Positions 1 to 7,518 of a DNA stretch of 54,512 nucleotides are shown here, one piece after another. The first letter of the stretch is position 1. Each line of letters opens with the position of its first letter. A program made the position numbers and the translations under genes. Below the pieces are notes generated by a model. It made no database searches, was not told the origin of the DNA, and was given only the letters and a program-made list of their open reading frames with translations. The DNA lies in the NCBI GenBank assembly GCA_964541695.1, contig CAZIRB010000006.1, positions 1 through 54,512 of the forward strand, read 5' to 3'. This DNA comes from CAZKGE01 sp964541695 (GTDB lineage Bacteria; Bacillota; Clostridia; Christensenellales; CAG-138).

Positions 1-53
1 ACTTAAAATCCGTCGGCGAAAGCTTGCGGGTTCAAATCCCGCCAGCCGCACCA
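1..53 (+). tRNA. tRNA-Leu(UAA), 3' part only (5' end cut by window edge)
   Basis: The window opens inside a tRNA. The visible part starts at the anticodon stem-loop: the loop CTTAAAA gives anticodon TAA. A long variable arm follows (about 12-26), then a T arm with stem GCGGG/CCCGC around loop TTCAAAT, the 3' acceptor strand CAGCCGC (43-49), discriminator A50 and an encoded CCA (51-53). The long variable arm, UAA anticodon and discriminator A all fit leucine. The 5' acceptor and D arm lie outside the window, so this is incomplete only because of the window edge. Confidence 0.88.
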
Positions 54-89
54 AACGCAAAGCCGCCCTGTAGGCGGCTTTGCGTTTGG
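51..89 (+). terminator. Perfect 17-bp hairpin just after tRNA-Leu
   Basis: Positions 51-67 pair perfectly with 73-89 around the 5-nt loop CTGTA. The stem begins inside the encoded CCA of the tRNA. No T tract follows, so it may act as a processing or stabilising hairpin or a weak terminator for the tRNA transcript. Confidence 0.6.
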
Positions 90-351
90 TCTGTTGTTCA
101 GAGGGATTTAAAGGGCAGATCAGGCAACGGTCCGGCGGGTCGTTGCCCCGCCCCGGGATTTCGGCCGGACCGCCGCGTATGCGCAATGATTCGAGGCAGA
201 CATTGTCCGCTGATCGTATGTTGGCGCGAACTAGAAGCGTTTCCATAACAATCATAATCCTAAAAGCCACTAATAACATGGACAATAGGACGCGCGATAT
301 TATAAACTATAGAGCAATGTCATTATAAATACAGGGGAGATACGAAAGCAC
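90..351. other. Non-coding stretch with one inverted repeat and a candidate promoter
   Basis: I see no convincing gene here. A 9-bp inverted repeat pairs 128-136 with 164-172. The final 100 bases turn AT-rich ahead of the gene at 352. The two short open frames are translations of GC-rich spacer and have no ribosome binding site. Confidence 0.5.
279..306 (+). promoter_or_regulatory. Candidate sigma-A promoter for the 352-1125 gene
   Basis: TGGACA at 279-284 and TATAAA at 301-306 are separated by 16 bp, about 45 bp upstream of the start codon. The match is moderate and the local sequence is AT-rich, so chance similarity is possible. Confidence 0.35.
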
Positions 352-1125
352 ATGGGCAAACGCGGCAATATTGAAAAAACACTTGAGAACTCGAGAAAGA
401 ACCTGCTTTTGGTGATCGTTTTTTCTCTCATAAATGTCCTTTTGAGCTTGTTTAATTCCACAGTGACTTTTTTGTTTTCCGCGTCGTTTCCATGGTACGT
501 GCTCGAATTCGGAAAGACGCTCGCGCAGGAATTCGATAGCTCCTTACTTGTTACGATTGCCGCTATCATTTCATTTGTTGCTATTTCCCTGTATGGAATA
601 TGCTATTTGCTCGCGAAAAAACATAGGATATTCATTCTATTTGCCCTAATTCTCTTCTCCCTCGATACTTTGTTTTTATTGTGGACGATAACGCTTGGGT
701 TCGACGCCTCCGTTTTGATCGATATCGCTTTCCATGCTTGGGTTATGTACTATCTGATAGCCGGCACAAAGGCGTGGTTGGATTTAAAGAAAGCGCCTTC
801 TGACGACGAAGAGATTACGGAAGAAAATGACCAAGCGGAATCGGGCTCAAATACCGAGGCGCTAAGGCCGGAGTCGATGAAAGGCCGGGTTATTTTAGCC
901 CAGATAGTCGGCAGCCTGGACATTAAGGTAAAAAGGCTGTTTGGTGTAACTGAACTCATTGTAAATGGGATGGTTTACGCGGAAAAGAAAGGAATCATTG
1001 AGTCCGCCTACACGCTGGAAGCTCGTGTTGAGAATGTTCCGATCCAAGCAACGATGGATGCCGCGGCAAATATGTGTCTTTATGTTGACGGCAGCCTGCT
1101 GGAAAAAAAGAAGCGTCTCATTTAG
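352..1125 (+). CDS. Hypothetical membrane protein, about four TM helices plus soluble C-terminal domain
   Basis: I do not recognise this 257-residue protein. Four hydrophobic helices lie at about residues 18-43, 63-88, 92-115 and 118-140. An acidic linker (about 148-170) follows, then a soluble C-terminal domain of about 85 residues ending in a lysine-rich tail. The start is ATG with GGGGAG about 14 nt upstream. Base composition and codon use are clearly more AT-rich than in all downstream catabolic genes. Together with its position directly 3' of a tRNA gene, this hints at separate ancestry. It is a single gene facing away from the tRNA, convergent with the catabolic cluster that ends at 1705. 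No function is inferred. Confidence 0.8.
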   Translation: MGKRGNIEKTLENSRKNLLLVIVFSLINVLLSLFNSTVTFLFSASFPWYVLEFGKTLAQEFDSSLLVTIAAIISFVAISLYGICYLLAKKHRIFILFALILFSLDTLFLLWTITLGFDASVLIDIAFHAWVMYYLIAGTKAWLDLKKAPSDDEEITEENDQAESGSNTEALRPESMKGRVILAQIVGSLDIKVKRLFGVTELIVNGMVYAEKKGIIESAYTLEARVENVPIQATMDAAANMCLYVDGSLLEKKKRLI

Positions 1126-1154
1126 CGAAATATGTTAGGGGGCCCGACGTTTGA

Positions 1155-1379
1155 ACCGCGCTGCGGGCAGCTTCATCTGTTTTGTCAACAGCAAGCAAGA
1201 ATGAAAGGCTCGAATGGGCCTTTTATTCATGTCCATACGTCGGAACCAACGAAGCAGAGGACACCTGCTACTACCCCGACGAGGACATGTACATGCAGAA
1301 ATCGAACGGACAGCGCCGCATGTTCCGCGGCTCGGATTTGGACGCGTCGTGGGCGCCGGAACCGAATCCGGGAAAATGA
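1155..1379 (+). pseudogene. Possible 3' remnant of an unidentified gene
   Basis: A reading frame from 1155 (no in-frame ATG; TTG at 1182) to the TGA ending at 1379 reads like the tail of a real protein: aromatic- and acidic-rich, with segments such as EWAFYSCPY and CYYPDEDMYM, and third positions favouring G/C in most codons. No ribosome binding site or start codon fits, and the frame is closed by TGA at 1152-1154. It may be the decayed end of a lost gene, or chance. I do not recognise the family. Confidence 0.25.
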
Positions 1380-1502
1380 AGGCGGAGCCCCAAGAGGTGC
1401 AGGCAAAATGCGATGCGTTCTGAAATTCGTTCACCAGATCGCAAAGCTGACGCCTTACCCGGCTCTCCACCTCTCAATCGCTCGTTTTTTATCCACGCAA
1501 CA

Positions 1503-1536
1503 AGCGCGGAAGCCGCCGATCGGCGGCTTCCGCGCT
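1503..1536. terminator. Perfect 34-bp palindrome between convergent genes
   Basis: Positions 1503-1519 are the exact reverse complement of 1520-1536, with core AAGCCGCC/GGCGGCTT. It lies about 170 bp past the stop of the minus-strand SsnA gene and 380 bp past the plus-strand membrane protein gene, so it is placed to end transcription from both sides. No adjacent T tract is present on either strand. The rest of 1380-1704 shows no gene. Confidence 0.55.
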
Positions 1537-1704
1537 CATTTATGTCGTTGCGTCAGGGCGAACGAAAGCTATGGCATATTGGGCGCACACCCGACGGGCG
1601 CGCCGCACATTTCACCCCATGCTTGTACTCAGGCAGCCTGCGGCCAAGCCCAAAACTTGCCCTTCCCCGCCTTCCAACTTCCCAGCCTTACCCCGCTCCG
1701 CGTT

Positions 1705-3027
1705 CTAGACCATGCTCCACAGCCGCGCGGCGTGCTCGCGGCATTTGGCGAACACTTCCTCCTTGTCCACGGTGGTCAGCTCGCGGTTTTTCAGCACCAC
1801 GCTGCCGTTGATGACGACCGTGTCCACGTTGCCGGAGAAATTGCTGGTCAGGTGCGAATAGAGGTTGCCGCCGTTCAGCGGCGTCGGCTCGCAGTAGTCG
1901 ATCGCGATGAAGTCCGCGGCGTTGCCGGCCTTTAAAGCGCCGAGGTTGTCGAAGAACGTGCCCGCGATTTGGAAGTTGTTGCGGTAGAGCAGCTTTTCGG
2001 CCGCGTCTCCGCCCATCACGCGCGGGTCGCCGTTAAACGCGCGCTGCGCAACCAGCGCGATGGACAGCTCCTTGAACGAGTCGTACACGAACCCGTCGCC
2101 GCCCAGCGCCACGCACACGCCGTCATTGAGCATCTGCCACACGGGTGCGATGCCGACGGCGTTGTTCATGTTGGACTGGACGTTGTGCGCGACCATGGTC
2201 CCGTTTTCAGCGAACACGCGCCACTGCTCCGGCCCCACGTGGACGCAGTGCGCCGCGATGGTCTTGCTTCCGAGTATGCCGAAGCCGTTTAACCGGTCCA
2301 CGACGTGCTTATCGCAGCGGCGGTAGCTGTCGTGTACGTCCGCCATGTCCTCCGCTACGTGGATGTGGAAGCCGACGCCGAGCGCGGCCGCTTCCGCCGC
2401 GCAGCGCACCAATGTGTCGTCGTCGAGCGTGTACGAGGCGTGCAGGCCGAACGTGCCCTGCACGAGGCCCTTCCGGTCGCGGTGCGCGCGGATGAACTGC
2501 ACATTCTCGCGGATGCCGTTCTCGCAGCGCTCCTTGCCGTCGCGGTCCGTAACCTCGTAGGCCAGCACGGCGCGCGCGCCGACGCTCTTTACCGCCTGCT
2601 CGATGAGCTCCAGCGAGCCTATGCTGTGGTTCGGGCTGGCGTGGTGGTCGATGTAGGTCGTCGTGCCCATCTGCACACCCTCGATCAGCCCCATCATGGC
2701 GCTGTAATAGTTCATGTCGTCGTCGAGCAGCTTGTCGACCTTCCACCAGAGGTTCCCGAGGATCTGCTGCCAGTTGCGCATGGGCGCCGACAGCGGGATG
2801 CCGCGCACGAACTGCCCGTAGAAATGGCTGTGGCTGTGGATCACGCCGGGCAGTACGACCATGCCGCGAAGGTCTGTCTCGGCCGCTCCCTCGGGCCGCG
2901 CGTACGCGTCCATGGGGCCGATCTGCGCAATCGTTCCGTCCGCAACCGCGAGATAGCCGGACGCGATATACGGCTCGGCCTTGTCCATCGTGAATATCTT
3001 GGCGTTTTTGAATACGGTTATGGCCAT
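1705..3027 (-). CDS. ssnA: SsnA-family amidohydrolase (putative aminohydrolase)
   Basis: This 440-residue metal-dependent hydrolase has the ATZ/TRZ chlorohydrolase-guanine deaminase fold. Metal-site motifs are visible: HSHSH at about residues 64-68, HIHVAED at about 220, AHCVHVG at about 259 and GGDGF at about 314 carrying the catalytic aspartate. The length matches SsnA (about 440). SsnA is a marker of the bacterial purine/selenium-associated catabolic cluster alongside YgeY, HyuA and XdhD, all of which lie just upstream here. The likely job is hydrolytic deamination or ring opening of a heterocycle, but its substrate has not been firmly established. It is the last gene of the minus-strand run, 15 bp after the PreT-like gene, with GGAGGG before the ATG. 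It is soluble and cytoplasmic. Confidence 0.9.
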   Translation of the reverse strand: MAITVFKNAKIFTMDKAEPYIASGYLAVADGTIAQIGPMDAYARPEGAAETDLRGMVVLPGVIHSHSHFYGQFVRGIPLSAPMRNWQQILGNLWWKVDKLLDDDMNYYSAMMGLIEGVQMGTTTYIDHHASPNHSIGSLELIEQAVKSVGARAVLAYEVTDRDGKERCENGIRENVQFIRAHRDRKGLVQGTFGLHASYTLDDDTLVRCAAEAAALGVGFHIHVAEDMADVHDSYRRCDKHVVDRLNGFGILGSKTIAAHCVHVGPEQWRVFAENGTMVAHNVQSNMNNAVGIAPVWQMLNDGVCVALGGDGFVYDSFKELSIALVAQRAFNGDPRVMGGDAAEKLLYRNNFQIAGTFFDNLGALKAGNAADFIAIDYCEPTPLNGGNLYSHLTSNFSGNVDTVVINGSVVLKNRELTTVDKEEVFAKCREHAARLWSMV

Positions 3028-3042
3028 GCCGGTCCCTCCGCT

Positions 3043-4293
3043 TTACGCTTTTTTACTCAGGAAATCGTCGATCGCGGCGACGGCCTGCTTCGCCTCCGCC
3101 ACCGCCTGCACCACCGTCGCGCCGCCGCTGACCGCATCGCCGCCGACAAACAGCTTGCCGGCCTTTTGGGCCGCCGAGAACGCTTCCGCGACGCCGTCTT
3201 GCGTTTCCTTGCCGGTCGCGGTGATGAGCATGTCGCCCTTGAGCGCGTACGCCAGGTCGTGCTGCACCTCGGGCCGCCTCCGGCCGCCCTCGTCGGGCTC
3301 GCCGAGCATCACCGGCGCGACCAGCACGCCCGCTACGCGGTCGTTCGCCTCCAGCACATCCAGCACCTGCGTCAGGAACAGAAACTCCACGCCCGCGCGC
3401 ACGGCCGCCACGAATTCCTCCGGCCAGGCGGGCATCTCGTGCCGGCTGCGGCGGTAACAGACCAATACGCGCTCCGCGCCGAGGCGCTTTGCGGTGATGG
3501 CCGCGTCGATGGCGGTGTTGCCGCCGCCCTGCACGAATGCCGTGCCCGACACGCCCGTTTCGGCAAACTCGCCGGCGTTGGCGGAGCGCAGAAACTGCTC
3601 GGCGCTGTAGAAGCCGGACGCCACGGAAAGGAGGCCCGCGTTCGGCTCGCCCAGGCCGCAGGCCAGGTAGACCGCGTCGTACTCGCGCGCGATCCGCTCG
3701 GCCAGCTCCTCGTCCACGGTGGTATTCAGCCGTACCTCGACGCCGCCCGTGAGCAGCCGCTCCAGCTCGAGCCGGTACAGCGGCTTATCGAGGCGCTCGT
3801 TCGGGATCTCCTCCATAGGCACGCCGCCGAGGCGCGCGGATTTTTCAAACAGCGTCACCTTGTAGCCGCGCTCGGCAAGCAGCGCTGCGGCGGTTATTCC
3901 GCTGGGCCCGCCGCCGACGACGGCCACGCGCGCATTGCGGCCGGCCGCTGCCTCGGGCGCGGGAAGCGTTTTTTCCCGCAGCGCCTTCTCCATCACGTAT
4001 GCCTGCAGCTCGGAGATACGGATCGTCTCGCCCAGCTTGCCGCAGTTGCAGTCCTTGCGGCAGAGCATGGTCGCCGGACACACCTGGCCGCAGATGAGCC
4101 CTAAGGGGTTGCTCTCGCGGATCGTCTGCGCGGCGCCGGCCCAGTCCGCGGTCGCGATCCTGCGGATAAACCGCGGCACGTCTATGCCCGCCGGGCAGGC
4201 CTTCTGGCACGGCGCGTCGAAGCAATGGAGGCAGCGGTTGGCCTCGGCCACCACCTGCGCATCGGTTATGCGGGAAGAAGTCGTCAGTTCCAT
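3043..4293 (-). CDS. PreT/GltD-like NAD(P)-dependent iron-sulfur flavoprotein
   Basis: This 416-residue protein has an N-terminal double [4Fe-4S] cysteine domain (about 20-100; CLHCFDAPC, QKACPAG, CGQVCPAT, CRKDCNCG). A Rossmann FAD site (GGGPSGIT, about residue 133) and an NAD(P) site (GGGNTAID, about 260) follow. This is the PreT/GltD small-subunit architecture and length (E. coli PreT is about 412 aa). It is followed directly by SsnA and preceded, 18 bp upstream, by a PreA-like partner. The pair should form a PreT-PreA dihydropyrimidine dehydrogenase-type complex moving electrons from NAD(P)H to, or from, a pyrimidine-like ring. The ATG is preceded by AAAGGGGGCGG. The exact substrate is uncertain. 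The pair may do the job that the single large YgfK protein does in related clusters. Confidence 0.85.
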   Translation of the reverse strand: MELTTSSRITDAQVVAEANRCLHCFDAPCQKACPAGIDVPRFIRRIATADWAGAAQTIRESNPLGLICGQVCPATMLCRKDCNCGKLGETIRISELQAYVMEKALREKTLPAPEAAAGRNARVAVVGGGPSGITAAALLAERGYKVTLFEKSARLGGVPMEEIPNERLDKPLYRLELERLLTGGVEVRLNTTVDEELAERIAREYDAVYLACGLGEPNAGLLSVASGFYSAEQFLRSANAGEFAETGVSGTAFVQGGGNTAIDAAITAKRLGAERVLVCYRRSRHEMPAWPEEFVAAVRAGVEFLFLTQVLDVLEANDRVAGVLVAPVMLGEPDEGGRRRPEVQHDLAYALKGDMLITATGKETQDGVAEAFSAAQKAGKLFVGGDAVSGGATVVQAVAEAKQAVAAIDDFLSKKA

Positions 4294-4311
4294 AAAATAG
4301 CCGCCCCCTTT

Positions 4312-5505
4312 CTACGCGCGTTTGAGCGCCATGCAGCCGCCCACCGGGCAGACCGACAGGCACACGCCGCAGCCGCGGCACTTGCTCTCGTCGATCGCGG
4401 GCCCGTCCTCCGTCAGCGAGATGGCGTTGTAGCCGCCGTCCCGGCAGGCGATGTAACAGGCGTTGTCGCGGATGCAGGTCGCCCGGTCGATCGAGGAAAC
4501 CATCTTGACCTTGCGGTCGAGCGCCTCGTGGTTTTCAAACGTGGACAGGCACCGGCCCACCATGTCCTGCACGGAGATAAAGCCCTTGTCGGCCATGTAG
4601 TTGGCAAGCCCGTCCGTTAGGTCGTCGATGATCTCAAAGCCGTAGCGCATGATCGCCGTGCAGATCTGCAGGTTGCTGGCTCCCAGCAGCAGAAACTCCG
4701 CCGCGTCCTGCCAGGTTGTCAGACCGCCGACGCCCGCGACGGGCAGCCGGACGTTCTGCGCCAGCTCCGCAATGCAGGCCATGGCCACGGGCCTGATCGC
4801 CGGGCCGGACATGCCGCAGAACGTGGACTTGCCGCGCACGCTGAGCTTCGGCTCGAGCGTGTCGAGGTCGATGCCCGCAAAGCCGCGCACCGTGTCGATC
4901 GCGCAGAGCGCGTCCGCGCCGCCCGCCTTGGCCGCAAAGCCGATGGCGCTTAGGTCGGTCACGATCGGAGCCAATTTCACGATGATCGGCGTGTCCTTGG
5001 TGAGGGCCGACTTGATCCAGCCGGTGACCTCCTTCGTCAGCGCGGGATCGTTGACCGGTATCGTGCCGTCGCCTTCGCCCTGCGGGCAGGACATGCTGCA
5101 CTCGATCATGTCGGCGCCGGCCGCTTCGAGCTTGGAGACAAGCTCCTCCCAGGCGGCGCGGCTACCGGCCATGATGCTGCCGATCGCGATCTTATCCGGA
5201 AACTTCGCCTTTAAATACCGGATGTCCGAGCAGATCTCGTCGATGTGCCGCTCGGAGATGAGGTCGATGTTGTAGAATGCCGCGTGCCTGCGGTCCTGAT
5301 AGGCAAGCCCACCCATCATCGGGTAGACCAGGTCCACGACCTCGGAATCCACCGACGTGGTCTTGAACACCGCGCCGCCCCAGCCGGCCTCGAACGCACG
5401 CTCCACGCGCGCGCGCGAATCCGACGGCGGGGACGCCGCGATCGTGAACGGATTTGTAAAACGCCTGCCGCAGAATTCGATGGATAGATCCCGCTTGCTG
5501 CCCAC
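4312..5505 (-). CDS. PreA-like dihydropyrimidine/dihydroorotate dehydrogenase subunit with C-terminal ferredoxin domain
   Basis: A 397-residue protein: FMN-binding TIM barrel of the dihydroorotate dehydrogenase type (about 1-310) followed by a ferredoxin domain (about 335-397). The start is GTG with AAAAAGGAGGGG six bases upstream. Two things are odd. The first ferredoxin motif reads CIRDNACYIAC (residues 344-354), with Asp347 where the second cysteine should be, while the second motif is a normal CRGCGVCLSVCP. The active-site loop after SCPQGEGDG runs TIPVNDP, with no cysteine where mammalian dihydropyrimidine dehydrogenase has its catalytic Cys, so the general acid may differ. It pairs with the PreT-like protein downstream. 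The family reduces or oxidises the 5,6 bond of pyrimidines; the substrate here is inferred only from context. Confidence 0.87.
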   Translation of the reverse strand: MGSKRDLSIEFCGRRFTNPFTIAASPPSDSRARVERAFEAGWGGAVFKTTSVDSEVVDLVYPMMGGLAYQDRRHAAFYNIDLISERHIDEICSDIRYLKAKFPDKIAIGSIMAGSRAAWEELVSKLEAAGADMIECSMSCPQGEGDGTIPVNDPALTKEVTGWIKSALTKDTPIIVKLAPIVTDLSAIGFAAKAGGADALCAIDTVRGFAGIDLDTLEPKLSVRGKSTFCGMSGPAIRPVAMACIAELAQNVRLPVAGVGGLTTWQDAAEFLLLGASNLQICTAIMRYGFEIIDDLTDGLANYMADKGFISVQDMVGRCLSTFENHEALDRKVKMVSSIDRATCIRDNACYIACRDGGYNAISLTEDGPAIDESKCRGCGVCLSVCPVGGCMALKRA

Positions 5506-5520
5506 GATTTCCCCTCCTTT

Positions 5521-6543
5521 TTATCGTTGTACGCGCCCGGAACCGTCGCCGCCCATGAGCTTCTCGACCTCGGAGACGGAGACGAGGTTGTAGTCGCCCT
5601 CGATCGTGTGCTTGAGGCAGCTGGCCGCGACCGCAAACTCGAGCGCCTCGGCGTCCTTATTTCCCCGCATCAGCGAATAGATCAGCCCGGCGCTGAAGCT
5701 GTCGCCGCCGCCGACGCGGTCCACGATATGGATCGAATACGACTTGGAAACATGCGCCTGCCCGTCCGCGTACAGCATGCCCGCCCAGTCGTTGTCGCTG
5801 GCGGATATGGACGTGCGCAATGTGATCGCAACCTTTTTAAAGCCGAACCGCTCGGTAAGCTGCCTGGCCACGCTCACGTATCCCGCGTGGTCAAGCCTGC
5901 CGCCGGAAACGTCCGTGTTCTCGGCCTTGATGCCGAACACGTCCGCGGCGTCCTCCTCGTTTGCAATGCAGACGTCCACGTACTGCATGAGCTCGCCCAT
6001 GACCTGGCCCGCCTTCTCGCGCGTCCACAGGTTCTTGCGGTAGTTTAAATCGCAGCTCACGGTGAGGCCGTGTTTTTTGGCCGCGATCAGCGCGTCCTTG
6101 CACAGCGCCGCCGCCTTGTCGGAGATGGCCGGCGTAATGCCGGTGAAGTGGAACCACTTTGCGTCCGCAAAGATACCGTCCCAGTCGAAGTCCGTTCGCT
6201 CCGCCTCCGCAATCGCCGAGCCCGCGCGGTCGTAGATCACCTTCGACGGCCGCTGCGACGCGCCCTTCTCGAGAAAATAGATGCCGAGGCGCTTGCCGCC
6301 GCGGACGATCTTTTCCGTGTCCACGCCGAAGCGGCGCAGCGTGTCCACCGCCGACTGGCCGATCTCGTGCGCGGGCACCTTGGTGACGTAGCGCACGTCC
6401 GCGCCGAAGCAGGCCAGCGAGATGGCGACGTTCGCCTCGCCGCCGCCGTAGATGGCGGTGAACGCGTCCGCCTGCACGAACCGGTCATAGCCCGGAGGGG
6501 CCAGCCGCAGCATGATTTCACCGAATGTAACGATCCGTTTCAT
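5521..6543 (-). CDS. kdgK: PfkB-family sugar kinase, 2-keto-3-deoxygluconate kinase-like
   Basis: A 340-residue ribokinase-fold enzyme. The N-terminal GGGEANVA (about residues 33-40) and C-terminal DRVGGGDSFSAG (PfkB signature 2, about residue 284, with the catalytic Asp) are both intact. Overall similarity is to KDG kinases, which phosphorylate 2-keto-3-deoxygluconate to KDPG. The next gene downstream is a KDPG aldolase, so the two form a standard two-step sugar-acid pathway giving pyruvate and glyceraldehyde-3-phosphate. AGGAGGACAAAATC precedes the ATG. The odd point is location: this sugar-acid pair sits between YgeY and PreA in what is otherwise a heterocycle cluster. The substrate could be another 2-keto-3-deoxy acid. 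Confidence 0.88.
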   Translation of the reverse strand: MKRIVTFGEIMLRLAPPGYDRFVQADAFTAIYGGGEANVAISLACFGADVRYVTKVPAHEIGQSAVDTLRRFGVDTEKIVRGGKRLGIYFLEKGASQRPSKVIYDRAGSAIAEAERTDFDWDGIFADAKWFHFTGITPAISDKAAALCKDALIAAKKHGLTVSCDLNYRKNLWTREKAGQVMGELMQYVDVCIANEEDAADVFGIKAENTDVSGGRLDHAGYVSVARQLTERFGFKKVAITLRTSISASDNDWAGMLYADGQAHVSKSYSIHIVDRVGGGDSFSAGLIYSLMRGNKDAEALEFAVAASCLKHTIEGDYNLVSVSEVEKLMGGDGSGRVQR

Positions 6544-6555
6544 GATTTTGTCCTC

Positions 6556-7518
6556 CTAGTTGCGCACTAAATGCACGGCAAAGCCGCCGAATTCGCCGGC
6601 AAGATACACGACCTTGAGCTTCCCGGCGTCGTCATATTTTGCGGTGCTCATGTCCGGCTCGACGCCGTGGCTATTAAGGTAAGCAAGCGCGCGCGAAAGG
6701 CTGTTGACGCCGAACGCGAGATGGCCGTTTTTACCCAGGTACGGCTGCTTCATGATCTCGACGGCGGGCCCCGCGAATATGGAGCTGTTGCCGTCCTTAG
6801 CGGGCGTAAACAGCAGGTTCGCGTAGGCCGCGGCCGTGTTCTTTGCGTCCTGTTCGTCCGCCGCGTTGATGCCGACGTGCTTGAGCGTAAAGCCCAGCAC
6901 GAGCGACACCGCCTCGCGCACGATGGCCGTGATCGCGCCGAAATCGCCGGCGTTGACCAGCTCCGGCGGCGCCATCCAGCTGCCGCCGCAGGCCAGGACC
7001 TTGTCGTAGGCGAGGTATTCGGCTAGATTCTTTACGCCGACGCCGCCCGTCGGGATGAACTTCATCTGCGGGTACGGCGCGGCGACCGCCTTGATCGTGT
7101 TCAGCCCGCCGAGCTGCTCCGCCGGGAAGAACTTCACCACGCTAAGCCCGCACTCGATCGCGCGCTCGATGTCCGAGGGGCTCGCGCAGCCCGGCGTGAC
7201 CGGCACGCCCCTGTCCTGGCAATATCGCACGACCTTTTCGTTGAGGCCGGGGCTGACGATGAAGCGCGCGCCCGCGTCGAGCGCGCGGTCCGCCTGCTCG
7301 CACGAGATGACCGTGCCGGCGCCGACCAACATCTCCGGCACCTCGCGCGCGATGTTTTTGATCGCTTCCTCCGCGTGTGCGGTGCGGAACGTGATCTCCG
7401 CAAGCGGCAGCCCGCCCGCGCACATCGCGCGGGCCAGCGGCACGGCTTTGTTCGGGTCGTCGATTTTGATGACCGGCACGATGCCGAGGTCCGCGATTCG
7501 GTTCAATACGTCGTTCAT
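6556..7518 (-). CDS. eda: KDPG/KHG aldolase fused to a VOC (glyoxalase-like) domain
   Basis: Residues 1-210 are a class I KDPG/4-hydroxy-2-oxoglutarate aldolase. PVTPGCASPSD and VVKFFPAEQ carry the Schiff-base lysine, and FIPTGGV the phosphate-binding loop. Single-domain Eda is about 210 aa; this protein has 320. The extra C-terminus (about 215-320; LKHVGIN, GHLAFGV, ALAYLNSHGV) looks like a vicinal-oxygen-chelate domain. The family cleaves KDPG to pyruvate and glyceraldehyde-3-phosphate. The added domain might bind or isomerise a related keto acid. It follows the YgeY stop with ATGA overlap (its ATG at 7518 overlaps the stop of YgeY by 4 bp), has GGAGGAG before the start, and lies 12 bp from KdgK, so translation is coupled. 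Confidence 0.9.
   Translation of the reverse strand: MNDVLNRIADLGIVPVIKIDDPNKAVPLARAMCAGGLPLAEITFRTAHAEEAIKNIAREVPEMLVGAGTVISCEQADRALDAGARFIVSPGLNEKVVRYCQDRGVPVTPGCASPSDIERAIECGLSVVKFFPAEQLGGLNTIKAVAAPYPQMKFIPTGGVGVKNLAEYLAYDKVLACGGSWMAPPELVNAGDFGAITAIVREAVSLVLGFTLKHVGINAADEQDAKNTAAAYANLLFTPAKDGNSSIFAGPAVEIMKQPYLGKNGHLAFGVNSLSRALAYLNSHGVEPDMSTAKYDDAGKLKVVYLAGEFGGFAVHLVRN

Noticed and set aside
2305..4104. Long plus-strand open frame opposite ssnA and the PreT-like gene
   Set aside because: High GC creates long antisense frames. It has no ribosome binding site, no recognisable domain, and Arg/His/Ala/Val-rich composition typical of reverse-complement reading.
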